Assembly (NCBI RefSeq): GCF_014779555.2
Contig: NZ_CP094357.1
Coordinates: forward strand, 3,348,001 to 3,412,000
Source: Lysobacter capsici
GTDB lineage: Bacteria > Pseudomonadota > Gammaproteobacteria > Xanthomonadales > Xanthomonadaceae
Length of the DNA stretch: 64,000 nucleotides
Reading direction: 5' to 3'
Part shown: positions 9,141 through 17,374 of the stretch, one piece after another
Layout of the letters: each line of letters begins with the position of its first letter
Position numbering within the stretch: the first letter of the stretch is position 1
Notes under the pieces: model-generated
The model's database searches: none
The model's input: only the letters and a program-made list of their open reading frames with translations
What the model was told of the DNA's origin: nothing
Made by a program: the position numbers and the translations under genes

Positions 9141-9449
9141 CACTGTCCTGGCCGCCCCTCGCGGTTGGAAAGTGGGACGACTGTAAACGTTTTCAAGAAC
9201 GAGTGTAAAGCGCTTGTTATGTAAAGCGCTTAGGGCGTCCGCGCTGGACCGCGGCGTGCTGCGATGCAGCACGAAGTGCCGTCATGGTGAGCGACGAACA
9301 CGCCACGCGATAGGCGATGGCATGTCGGTGCGATCAGTCGGTACGCGAACCGTGCACGCATGCCGACACGACGACGATGGTGTCATCGGCCGCGAGCGTG
9401 GGATCCGACCGACGTCGCATTCCGCGCACCGCCCTGCCCGATCCACCGC
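9141..9449. other. Intergenic region between bolA and lacI-type gene
   Basis: Besides the operator cluster at 9182-9231, there is a short hairpin at 9255-9273 (arms CGTGCTGC/GCAGCACG) with no clear T-tract. I see no convincing gene in the remaining 170 bases. Confidence 0.5.
9182..9231. promoter_or_regulatory. Cluster of three LacI-type operator half-palindromes upstream of the regulator gene
   Basis: Three related sites lie in 50 bases: TGTAAACGTTTTCA at 9182-9195, TGTAAAGCGCTTG at 9204-9216 and GTAAAGCGCTT at 9221-9231. The last two contain the perfect palindrome AAGCGCTT 16 bases apart. All fit the CG-centred consensus of LacI-family operators. They sit 42-91 bases upstream of the chosen GTG start. 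Autoregulation is inferred. Confidence 0.7.
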
Positions 9450-9740
9450 TTACGACCGCGCCGCTTCCTCGGGCGTCTGCGCGCTGATCGACAGCGCGTG
9501 GATGTCGGTGGTCATCAACTCGCCGACCGCCGCGTACACCGCGCGATGGCGCGCGATCGGCGCGAGCCCGGCGAACGCCGCGCTGACCACGGCGACGCGG
9601 AAATGACCGCGCCCGTCCTGGGCGCCGGCGTGACCGGCATGACGATGGCTTTCGTCTTCGATCTCCAGCGCGGTCGGCGCCAACGCGGCCTCGATCGCCG
9701 CGCGGATCGCGGCGACGCGCTGATCGCGCGGCAAGGTCAC
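9450..9740 (-). CDS. bolA: BolA family protein
   Basis: A 96-aa BolA-like protein: [30 protein letters not shown], then [42 protein letters not shown]. The conserved His residues near ESHRHAGH and the helix-turn-helix-like [13 protein letters not shown] segment are family hallmarks. BolA proteins work with monothiol glutaredoxins in iron-sulfur handling and in morphology/stress regulation. The start is the GTG at 9740, overlapping the TGA of the YciI-like gene by 4 bp (GTGA), so the two are translationally coupled. The in-frame sequence upstream of it is the antisense of the YciI-like gene. Confidence 0.9.
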   Translation of the reverse strand: MTLPRDQRVAAIRAAIEAALAPTALEIEDESHRHAGHAGAQDGRGHFRVAVVSAAFAGLAPIARHRAVYAAVGELMTTDIHALSISAQTPEEAARS

Positions 9741-10036
9741 GGCAGCACCTTGCGGAACGGACGCACCTCGACCCGCTCGTACACGCCGGCGGCGACATAC
9801 GGATCGGCATCGGCCCAGGCGCGCGCGGCGTCGAGCGATTCGAATTCGGCGACGATCAGACTGCCGCTGAAACCGGCCGGACCCGGGTCTTCGGCATCGA
9901 TCGCCGGGCACGGGCCGGCGAGCAGCAGACGGCCTTGATCGCGCAGCGCGGTCAGTCGTTCAAGATGCGCCGGGCGCGAAGCGCCGCGCTTGGGCAGCGC
10001 GTCGGGGAAGTCGTAGCCTTCGATCAGATACCACAT
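9737..10036 (-). CDS. YciI family protein
   Basis: A 99-aa YciI-like alpha+beta barrel protein ([42 protein letters not shown], then [39 protein letters not shown]). The conserved Asp in the DPY segment and the His in RPAHLERL are the usual putative active-site residues; the enzymatic reaction of the family is unknown. Start ATG at 10036, preceded by GAGGG. Overlaps bolA by 4 bp; the pair is a common arrangement in Xanthomonadaceae. Confidence 0.9.
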   Translation of the reverse strand: MWYLIEGYDFPDALPKRGASRPAHLERLTALRDQGRLLLAGPCPAIDAEDPGPAGFSGSLIVAEFESLDAARAWADADPYVAAGVYERVEVRPFRKVLP

Positions 10037-10250
10037 AAGCCCTCTTCGCGAGACGTCGCGCGCGGCGCCGCCCCTGTGAATTCCAGCGATGGCGGCCGCC
10101 ATCGTCGCCTGCGTCAGGCGCGCTCATGATACATCCGCGTCTACGTGTCGATCCGGACCGGATCGGTCGGCTCGCTGTGTCCACAGCCATGCGAGCGTCG
10201 CATGCGCGCTCGCCCGCGACGAAGGCAGACAACCGCGACGCGGCGATCGC

Positions 10251-10286
10251 AAAACAAACGGCCCGCATCGTCACGATGCGGGCCGT
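10251..10286 (-). terminator. Intrinsic terminator after the M23 effector gene
   Basis: Perfect 13-bp arms at 10258-10270 and 10274-10286 (acggcccgcatcg / cgatgcgggccgt) with a 3-base loop. On the minus strand they are followed by TTGTTTT (complement of 10251-10257). It lies 27 bases past the stop at 10313. Confidence 0.85.
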
Positions 10287-10312
10287 CGATAACACCGACG
10301 AGCGACAGCGGC

Positions 10313-11668
10313 TTACGCCACCATCGATTTCGCCTGCTGCGGCTGCTGCGCCGGCTGCTGGGTCTGCTGCGGCACGTCCTGCTGCAGCTTCTGGGTCGAT
10401 TGCTCGATCGTCTGCTGGGTCGCCTGCTCTTTATTGACGAAGGCGCGATGGCTGGCCGGGTTGCCCAGTTCGCCCTGCACCGCGAACAGGCCGGTGCCGT
10501 TGGCGTTGGGGACGACGTGGTCGATCTTGTTCAGACCGCTCACGCGCGCGTCGTAGGTCAAGGTGGCCGCGGCGCGCTCGAGCGCGGCGTGGTCCTTGAA
10601 ACCGGCCTGCGGGCCGAGTTTCTCCAGGCCTTCGACCGCCTGCTTGTACATCGCGTTGTTCGGATGCGCGGCGTCCGACAGCAGCGGGCCGCGCACGGCC
10701 GGATCGACGTTGCCGACGGTCTTGGGGTCGGCGGTCTTCGGATCGGCATGCGGGTGGGCATGATTCGGCTGCGCGGCCTTGAGCGCCTTGAGCGTGTCCG
10801 GACCGGCGATGCCGTCTACGTCGAGCTTGTGGTCGCGCTGGAAGGCTTCGACCGCTTCCTTGGTGTGCTTGCCGAACTTGCCGTCGGTGCCGAGCGCATG
10901 GCCCTGCGCATCCTTGTAACCCAGCGCGTTGAGCCGTTCCTGCAGCGCCTTCACCTCCGGACCGTGCTCGTCCTTGCGCAGCACGCCGTCGGCCATCGGC
11001 GCGGCGGCCGTGGTCGAACCGGCGCCGCCCGGGCTGTGCACGTTGCGGCCGTTGCCGGAGACGTTGCTGACCTGGGTGTGGCCGGTGGCGTTTTCCTGGT
11101 GCGGCGGGCGCTTGTCGGTGGTGATCGCGCCGCTGTCCATGTCGCGCACGTAGCGCTCCATCTGCGGCAGGTAGCTGGTGTTGATGTCGATGTGGACGTG
11201 CTTGCCGAACGCGTTCGGGTTGCCGTTGTTGAAGCCGCCCTGGATGCCGAGCGGCTGGCCGTATTCGACGTGCTGCCCGACCTTCAGTTCGGTATTGCGC
11301 AGGTCCATGTGGCGGTACTGGGCGATCATCTCGCGGCTGGGATCGTTGGCCGGCTTGTCGTATATCTGGACGATGCCGTCGCTGGGATCGATGCGGCCGA
11401 TGTAGCCGTTGGCCACCGCCGGCACCTTCACCGCCGAGGAATTGCCGGCCTGCAGCACGAAATCCTTGGACACGTAGTAATCGCCGTCGCGCGAGACGGT
11501 CGGGGTGCCGGCGTAGTTGCCGAGCAGCTCTTCGCGCTCGCCGTTGACCGTGCCGTAGACGCGGCCGCGCTCGTTGCCGCGGCTGGGGTGGTGACGCTCG
11601 ATGTCTTCGTAGTCGTGGACGTGCTGGACGCCGCTGCCGACCGATTCGACGATCTTGTAATTGGGCAT
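10313..11668 (-). CDS. Type IV secretion effector: M23-like peptidase + PG_binding_1 + XVIPCD
   Basis: A 451-aa protein without a signal peptide. Residues about 55-175 form an M23/LytM-like domain with Q-Y-R-H (His120) and FGKHVHIDIN (His157, His159). Residues 229-298 are a PG_binding_1 domain (DGVLRKDEHGPEVKALQERL to GIAGPDTLKAL). Residues 328-451 are the XVIPCD signal read by VirD4: LLSDAAHP, GLNKIDHVVP, GTGLFAVQG, then a Gln-rich tail. Such proteins are injected into rival bacteria by the Xanthomonadales type IV system and cut peptidoglycan. Odd point: where M23 enzymes have H-x3-D, this one reads Y-V-S-K-D (65-69), so the first zinc ligand seems absent. Preceded by a lipoprotein gene, its likely immunity partner. 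Confidence 0.9.
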   Translation of the reverse strand: MPNYKIVESVGSGVQHVHDYEDIERHHPSRGNERGRVYGTVNGEREELLGNYAGTPTVSRDGDYYVSKDFVLQAGNSSAVKVPAVANGYIGRIDPSDGIVQIYDKPANDPSREMIAQYRHMDLRNTELKVGQHVEYGQPLGIQGGFNNGNPNAFGKHVHIDINTSYLPQMERYVRDMDSGAITTDKRPPHQENATGHTQVSNVSGNGRNVHSPGGAGSTTAAAPMADGVLRKDEHGPEVKALQERLNALGYKDAQGHALGTDGKFGKHTKEAVEAFQRDHKLDVDGIAGPDTLKALKAAQPNHAHPHADPKTADPKTVGNVDPAVRGPLLSDAAHPNNAMYKQAVEGLEKLGPQAGFKDHAALERAAATLTYDARVSGLNKIDHVVPNANGTGLFAVQGELGNPASHRAFVNKEQATQQTIEQSTQKLQQDVPQQTQQPAQQPQQAKSMVA

Positions 11669-11801
11669 CGTACTTCTCCTTGTCGATGAACTTCAGATTT
11701 GGGCGCGCATGCCCGCGATGTATTCGAGGCCTGCGTTGCTGCGAACTGCTGTGATCCAGGGATCGGTACGGCCCCGCCTGGGTCGAGCAGGCGGGACGGG
11801 A

Positions 11802-12386
11802 TCAGCGCAGCTGCTGGGTGAGTTGCCAGCAGCCTTGCTTGAATTCGAATACGTAGGCTTCGGGCTTGCCCAGGGTCTTGGTCACTTCCTCGTCGGGCGA
11901 GAACTCGGCCTTGACGAAATCCACGCGCATGCGGTCGCCGTTGAGCGTGCGGTCCATCTTGACCCGGGCGAACTGGCCGGCGTCCTTGCCCGGTTCGTTG
12001 TAGGACCACTGGTTGTCGACCATCGCGATCCGGAACGGGCCGGGCTGCTCGGAACCCAACAACTTGGCCGGGTCCTTGATGTCGCGCACTTCCACGGTCG
12101 GCGCGCTGTAGGCCGCGCGCACCGGCGCTTCGTAGACGAACTGCTCGAAGAAGCTGGCGAAGCCGTCCTCGCTCTTGACGCAGGCCTCGGGCGGTAACTG
12201 CACGGCCGGAGCCGCGGGCGCGGCGGTCGGCGCGGCGGCGGTGGGCGCGGGCGCCGGAGCGGCGGTCGTTGCAGGCGCCGCGGCGGGCGCGGCCGGCGCT
12301 GGCGCGGCGGGTGCTTCTGGTGCAGCCGCTTTACAGGCCGTGAGTGCCAACACCAATACGGCGATGGCGGTCCTTGCTGGTTTCAT
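11802..12386 (-). CDS. Candidate immunity lipoprotein for the downstream M23 effector
   Basis: A 194-aa lipoprotein: lipobox LTAC with Cys18, then about 45 residues of Ala/Pro/Thr-rich linker, then a folded domain with three Cys (QLPPEACVKSEDGFASFFEQFVYEAP ... EFKQGCWQLTQQLR). The overall design (signal, Ala/Pro linker, single C-terminal domain ending with a Cys-Trp segment) resembles the lipoprotein at 28184-28690 (GECWTLYRK at its end). Genes of this type lie directly upstream of XVIPCD effectors and protect the producer in the periplasm. It is 133 bases from the effector and on the same strand. No named family recognised. Confidence 0.75.
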   Translation of the reverse strand: MKPARTAIAVLVLALTACKAAAPEAPAAPAPAAPAAAPATTAAPAPAPTAAAPTAAPAAPAVQLPPEACVKSEDGFASFFEQFVYEAPVRAAYSAPTVEVRDIKDPAKLLGSEQPGPFRIAMVDNQWSYNEPGKDAGQFARVKMDRTLNGDRMRVDFVKAEFSPDEEVTKTLGKPEAYVFEFKQGCWQLTQQLR

Positions 12387-12951
12387 CGTGCGTCCCCGGT
12401 CCCTTATTTACCCCAGACGTCAGTCTAATGCGGTTGCGGACAGATTTGGCCGGCGGCGGCGCCGACTTCGACCGGCCCCTCCCACGGGCCGAACCCGACC
12501 GATCGGGGCTGAACACTCGCCCGTTGCGGACAGCCGCGCGGGCCGCGGCATTCATACCGGCGCTGGACACTGCCGCCCCCAGCCCTTACCCTAAACCTCA
12601 ATTGCCGTCAGGCCGGATGCAGCAAGCCCCGTCGCGACCGGAACCCCACACCGTCGCCACGTCCGCACCCGTACTTCCCCGCACATCATCGGTGCGCCAG
12701 TACGCAGTGCATCGCTGCAGAGCACCGGTCCGCGCCCGCAACCCCCTTCAGTCTTACGCCGCCACGCCCCGCGTGTCGGGCAGGCCGGGGCCGTTCGGGC
12801 CAAGCACCCGCCTTTTATGAGTGGTCCGTAGCACCCGTAGGGACGCTTCGATCCGGTCTTGCACGACCGGACCGCGTGCGTTCCGATGCGGCCCGGCGCC
12901 GCATGCATCGTCGCAACAGCAGTGCCCACGGCCCGGAGGGGCCGGTCTCGA
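12387..12951. other. 565-base intergenic region between divergent immunity gene and scpA
   Basis: It holds the promoters of the two divergent units but I could not identify a clear sigma-70 box. No conserved protein, RNA or repeat was recognised; reading frames here are short and lack family features. Confidence 0.4.
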
Positions 12952-13902
12952 ATGACCAACGAATCCGCGCTCGCCGCGACCGAATCCAATGTGGGGCCAA
13001 ACCCGGGCCCGACCGCGCCTCAGCAGCAGGAAATGCCGCTGGCGGTGGTGCATGGCCAGCCGGTGCTGCAGATCCCACAGGACCTGTACATCCCGCCGGA
13101 CGCGCTGGAAGTCATCCTGGAAGCCTTCGAAGGCCCGCTCGACCTGCTGCTGTACCTGATCCGCCGGCAGAACCTGGACATCCTCGACATCCCGGTCGCC
13201 GAGATCACCAAGCAATACGTCAACTACATCCAGGCCATGCACGAGATGCGTTTCGAGCTGGCCGCCGAATACCTGGTCATGGCCGCGATCCTGGCCGAGA
13301 TCAAATCGCGCATGCTGCTGCCGCGCGCGCCCAACGAAGAAGGCATCGAGGAAGACCCGCGCGCCGAGCTGGTCCGCCGCCTGCAGGAATACGAGCGCTT
13401 CAAGCAGGCCGCCGAGGACATCGACGCCCTGCCCCGTCAGGACCGCGACACCGTGCCGGTGCAGGCCTTCGTGCCGGACCGGGCCTCGGTCAAGCTGCCG
13501 CCGCCGGTCGACCTGAAGGAAATGCTGCTGGCCCTGCACGACGTGTTCAAGCGCGCCGAGCTGTACACCCAGCATGCGATCAAGCGCGATGCGCTGAGCG
13601 TGCGCCAGCGCATGGGCGAGCTGCTCACCCGCATGAGCGACGGCGTGTTCCACCGGTTCGAATCGCTGTTCACGGCCGAGGAAGGCAAGCTCGGGGTGGT
13701 GGTGACGTTCCTGGGCCTGCTGACCCTGGCCAAGGAACAACTGATCGAGATCGTCCAGGAGCTGCCCGACGACGCCCATTCGGGCGCGACCAAGCCGCCG
13801 GCGCCGATCTACGTCAAGTCCCTGGCTCTGATGAAGGACCCCGACGAGATCGAACTGAGCAGCGAGTTCGACGACGCCGCCAACGACGACCGCGCCTCGT
13901 GA
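12952..13902 (+). CDS. scpA: Segregation and condensation protein A
   Basis: Kleisin subunit of the SMC-ScpAB condensin, which compacts and segregates the chromosome. The 316-aa protein has the ScpA core starting at PPDALEVILEAFEGPLDLLLYLIRRQNLDILDIPVAEITKQYVNYI, followed by the conserved AAEYLVMAAILAEIKSRMLLP helix and a C-terminal winged-helix region (MSDGVFHRFESLF, VVVTFLGLLTLAKEQLIEI). The first 40 residues are Gly/Pro/Gln-rich and not conserved. Start at the ATG at 12952; an upstream ATG at 12859 would add an Arg-rich leader atypical of the family. First gene of scpA-scpB-rluB. Confidence 0.96.
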   Translation: MTNESALAATESNVGPNPGPTAPQQQEMPLAVVHGQPVLQIPQDLYIPPDALEVILEAFEGPLDLLLYLIRRQNLDILDIPVAEITKQYVNYIQAMHEMRFELAAEYLVMAAILAEIKSRMLLPRAPNEEGIEEDPRAELVRRLQEYERFKQAAEDIDALPRQDRDTVPVQAFVPDRASVKLPPPVDLKEMLLALHDVFKRAELYTQHAIKRDALSVRQRMGELLTRMSDGVFHRFESLFTAEEGKLGVVVTFLGLLTLAKEQLIEIVQELPDDAHSGATKPPAPIYVKSLALMKDPDEIELSSEFDDAANDDRAS

Positions 13903-14082
13903 TCGCCCGCGCCCGACTGTCCGCACACCGGACCTCGCCAGCGCCCGGCACGCCATCGCCACCCGCAGCACCGCGCCCCGCGCCATCGGGCACGTCCGCT
14001 TCACGCCCGACCGGCCGGCGCTGATCCGCCGCCCGCGAACCACCGCACGAATCCCTACTCCCGAATCCCGAATCCCGGCTCC

Positions 14083-15195
14083 ATGGACCAACTCCTCGTT
14101 ACCCGCATCGTCGAAGCCTCCCTGCTCGCGGCCACCCAGCCGCTGACGCTGGCGCAATTGCATGCGCTGTTCCCCGAGGACCAGCCGGCCCCGGCCGACA
14201 GCGTCGAGACCGCGCTGCAGATCCTGCGCGAAGGCTGCGCCGATCGCGGGGTGGAACTGGTCGAACTGGCCTCGGGCTTCCGCTTCCAGGTCCAGGCCGA
14301 CGTGCATCCGTGGGTCGCGCGCCTGTGGACCGAGCGCCAGACCCGCTACACCCGCGCCACCCTGGAAACCCTGGCGCTGATCGCCTACCGCCAGCCGATC
14401 ACCCGCGGCGAGATCGAACAGGTCCGCGGCGTGGCGGTCAGCAGCAACATCATCAAGGCGCTGGAAGAGCGCGAGTGGATCCGCGTGGTCGGCCACCGCG
14501 ACGTGCCCGGCAAGCCGGCGCTGTTCGGCACCACCAAGGCCTTCCTCGACTACTTCGGCCTCAAGCGCCTGGACGAGCTGCCGCCGCTGTCGGAGCTCAA
14601 GGACATCGGCGAACTCGAGCCGCAGCTGCAGTTCGGCGCCGAAGCGATCGCGGCCGGCGGCATCGGCGGCGGCGATGAGGCGGGCAACAGCGAGCAGGCG
14701 AATGCCGAGGGCGAATCACAGGATGGCGAAATCGCCGCCGCGGCCAACGACGAAGCCCTCGGCCACGCCGATGCGCCTTCCGACCAATCCGGGCAAGACG
14801 ATGCAGACGCGGCCGCGCAATCCGGCGCCGCCCAGATCGATGACACCCACGCCGATGAAGCCCACGCGGCCCCGGCCACCGCCGGCGAAACCGCCGAGGC
14901 GCACGGCGCCGACGATGCGGGCGACACCGCCGCTTCCGAGACCGATGAAACCGTCGCCGACGCACCCGCCAGCGACGAGCACCACCCCCAATCCCACGAC
15001 GCCGACGAGCCCGAGCCCGCCGACGCCGAAGATGCCAACGAACATACCGTCCTGTCGGACGACCCCGAAGCCGCGCCGGGCAAGCGCGCGGCGGACGCGA
15101 ACGATCACGAGCAAGACCAACACGCCGTCGAGACGACGACCGTTCCGGAACTTGAGGCTGAGTCCGAAGACGACCAGCCGGAGCAACAGAAATGA
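14083..15195 (+). CDS. scpB: Segregation and condensation protein B with long acidic tail
   Basis: ScpB, partner of ScpA in the SMC complex. The winged-helix core occupies about residues 1-190 (ASLLAATQPLTLAQLHALFP, RYTRATLETLALIAYRQPITRGEIEQVRGVAVSSNIIKALEEREWIRVVGHRDVPGKPALFGTTKAFLDYFGLKRLDELP). Residues about 200-370 are an Asp/Glu/Ala/Thr-rich tail with no predicted fold, nearly doubling the usual family length. Stop overlaps the rluB start by 4 bp (ATGA). A 180-base gap after scpA contains short direct repeats (tcccgaatcccgaatccc) just before the start. Confidence 0.95.
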   Translation: MDQLLVTRIVEASLLAATQPLTLAQLHALFPEDQPAPADSVETALQILREGCADRGVELVELASGFRFQVQADVHPWVARLWTERQTRYTRATLETLALIAYRQPITRGEIEQVRGVAVSSNIIKALEEREWIRVVGHRDVPGKPALFGTTKAFLDYFGLKRLDELPPLSELKDIGELEPQLQFGAEAIAAGGIGGGDEAGNSEQANAEGESQDGEIAAAANDEALGHADAPSDQSGQDDADAAAQSGAAQIDDTHADEAHAAPATAGETAEAHGADDAGDTAASETDETVADAPASDEHHPQSHDADEPEPADAEDANEHTVLSDDPEAAPGKRAADANDHEQDQHAVETTTVPELEAESEDDQPEQQK

Positions 15196-16868
15196 CTGAC
15201 GAAAAACCCCGCAAGCTCTCTTTGAAGCGCAGCGGTGACAGCGCGGCCCCCGAAGCGCCGCGCCTGGAAGAACGCCTGCACAAGGTCCTCGCGCAAGCGG
15301 GCCTGGGCTCGCGCCGCGCGCTGGAACAGCGCATCGCCGACGGCCTGGTCAAGGTCAACGGCGAGACCGCGCAGGTTGGCATGAGCATCAAGGGCGGCGA
15401 CAAGATCGAACTCGACGGCCGCAGCTTCGTCGCCAGCGCGCTGACCGAACCCTCGCGCGTGCTGATGTACAACAAGCCCGAAGGCGAAGTCACCACCCGC
15501 GAAGATCCCGAAGGCCGGCCGACCATTTTCGATTCGCTGCCCGCGCTCAAGGGCGCGCGCTGGATCGCGATCGGCCGCCTCGACATCAACACCACCGGCC
15601 TGCTGCTGCTGACCACCGACGGTGAGTTGGCCAACGCGCTGATGCATCCCTCCTTCGAGGTCGAGCGCGAATACGTCTGCCGCGTGCGCGCCCCCGAAGG
15701 CCAGGAGACCGTGCCCGACAACCTGGTCGACCGCCTCGCCCGCGGCGTTTCGCTCGACGACGGCCCGGCCAAGTTCGACGAAATCGAACGCATCGGCGGC
15801 AGCGACTCGCACGACTGGTTCCGGGTCGTGGTCAAGGAAGGCCGCAACCGCGAAGTCCGCCGTCTGTGGGAATCGCAGGGCTGCCAGGTCAGCCGGCTCA
15901 AGCGCATCCGCTACGGCACCGTGTCGCTGCCGCGCGAACTGCTGCGCGGCCACTCGCAGGAACTGGTCAACGACAAGGTCGACGCGCTGCGCGCGAACCT
16001 CGGCCTGGAAGACGGCACCCCGTCGGCGCTGACCCTGCAGCCGGTGATCGGCCAACGCAAGGCGGCCAAGTCGACCGTGCATCTGTCCGGCAACGAGCGT
16101 TCGGCCGGTTATGTCGGCGGCCACAACACCGCCGACGAAGGCCGCGAACTGCGTCGCTTCGACCACGTGCGCGAAGACCGCAACGGCCGCGGCCGAGGCG
16201 GTCCGCGCAAGCCCGGCGGCCTGACCGTCAGCGGCGAAGCCGCGGCGCGCCAGTCGCAGAAGCCGTTCAAGCAGCGCAAGGACAAGGGCGCCAACTCGCT
16301 GCCCGACGGCAACCCGGCGGCGTTCCGCACCTGGTACGTGCCCGAAGGCGTCGAGACCGGCCCGAGCGGCCATCGCAATCCCGACGGTCGCGGCAAGAAG
16401 CCCTACGCCGGCAAGCCCGGCGGCGGCGCCGGTCGCGGCCCGGCCGGTGCCGGCGCGGGTGCCGGTCGCGGCCGTGCGCAAGGCGGCGGCTTCGGCGGCG
16501 ATCGCAACGGCAACACCACCGGCGGCGGCAACGGCCCCTACGGCGAGCGCCGCAGCGGCGGCGGTCAGGGACAAGGCCAGGGTCAGCGCAGCTCGCGTCC
16601 CTACGGTCACCCGGGCAACGCGCCGAGCTTCCCGTCCGATCACGCCAATCCGGGCTTTACGCCTTACGGCAGCGAGCGCCCGGCACGCAACAACAACGGC
16701 CCGCGTCCGGCCGGCGGCAAGCCGGGCGGTCGTCCCGGCGGCCCGGGCGGTCCGCGTCCGGCCGGCAATGCGCGTCCCGGCGGCAACCGTCCGCCGGGCG
16801 GCGCGCCGCGTCCGGGCGGTCCGCGCGGTGGCGGCCGTCCCGGCGGCGGTCGCGGTCCGCGCGGCTGA
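15192..16868 (+). CDS. rluB: 23S rRNA pseudouridine(2605) synthase with Gly/Arg/Pro-rich tail
   Basis: RluB-type pseudouridine synthase acting on helix 93 of 23S rRNA. An S4 RNA-binding domain (RLEERLHKVLAQAGLGSRRALEQRI, about 24-80) precedes the RsuA/RluB catalytic domain, with the catalytic Asp131 in GRLDINTTGLLLLT. After about residue 270 the protein continues for nearly 290 residues, the last 170 rich in Gly, Arg, Pro and Asn (repeated GGRPGG/RPAGG motifs), an RGG-like extension seen in many Xanthomonadaceae homologues and probably aiding RNA contact. Translationally coupled to scpB. Confidence 0.95.
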   Translation: MTDEKPRKLSLKRSGDSAAPEAPRLEERLHKVLAQAGLGSRRALEQRIADGLVKVNGETAQVGMSIKGGDKIELDGRSFVASALTEPSRVLMYNKPEGEVTTREDPEGRPTIFDSLPALKGARWIAIGRLDINTTGLLLLTTDGELANALMHPSFEVEREYVCRVRAPEGQETVPDNLVDRLARGVSLDDGPAKFDEIERIGGSDSHDWFRVVVKEGRNREVRRLWESQGCQVSRLKRIRYGTVSLPRELLRGHSQELVNDKVDALRANLGLEDGTPSALTLQPVIGQRKAAKSTVHLSGNERSAGYVGGHNTADEGRELRRFDHVREDRNGRGRGGPRKPGGLTVSGEAAARQSQKPFKQRKDKGANSLPDGNPAAFRTWYVPEGVETGPSGHRNPDGRGKKPYAGKPGGGAGRGPAGAGAGAGRGRAQGGGFGGDRNGNTTGGGNGPYGERRSGGGQGQGQGQRSSRPYGHPGNAPSFPSDHANPGFTPYGSERPARNNNGPRPAGGKPGGRPGGPGGPRPAGNARPGGNRPPGGAPRPGGPRGGGRPGGGRGPRG

Positions 16869-16926
16869 GGTCGCGAAGGCTGATGCGAGGCCCGCGGATT
16901 CGCCGGCGATCGCAGTGACTTAAAGA

Positions 16927-16956
16927 CAAGGGCGCTTCGGCGCCCTTTTCTTTTGG
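16927..16956 (+). terminator. Intrinsic terminator after rluB
   Basis: Stem aagggcgc/gcgccctt with a ttcg tetraloop, followed by ttctttt. It lies about 60 bases after the rluB stop and closes the scpA-scpB-rluB unit. Confidence 0.85.
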
Positions 16957-17027
16957 ACGTCGCGCTCAAACCGCCGCTCTGCTGCAGGTACGCACGACCT
17001 TGGTTTGCGCCGTGGTTCAAGTGACGT

Positions 17028-17119
17028 GGTCGCGGCTCGCGCCGCTCCTACAGTGACCGTCGCCAACTTGCCGAAAGCCACATGGGCTACCTGTAGGAGC
17101 GGCGCAAGCCGCGACCGCG
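17028..17119. repeat. Inverted pair of the dispersed 'tgtaggagcggcgc' element
   Basis: Two copies face each other at 17028-17053 and 17091-17119 (core TGTAGGAGCGGCGCAAGCC on the second). The whole could fold into a long hairpin. The same element recurs at 18616-18644, 18731-18759, 18827-18855, 18932-18960, 22349-22381, 22403-22435, 35078-35106 and 35143-35173, always between genes. It behaves like a REP-type element. The remaining intergenic sequence (16957-17374) holds no gene I can support. Confidence 0.8.
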
Positions 17120-17374
17120 CCATCCCGGCAACGACGCAAGCTGCGCCGGAAGCCGCATCCCCATGCTTGCGACGCACGCCCTGCGAGCACCCCATCGGCA
17201 AACCGACTGTCCGCATTCGGTAAACCCCGCGCCCTACCCTGCAATCACCTGCGCCACGCCACGCTTAACCACAATCCCGCGCGCGGCATGGCAGTGTTTC
17301 ACCGTCACCGCTTGTAGCCGGCGAAGCCGCAACCAGCTTCGCACTGTCTTTCCGTTGGCATAGGCAATCCCCCC

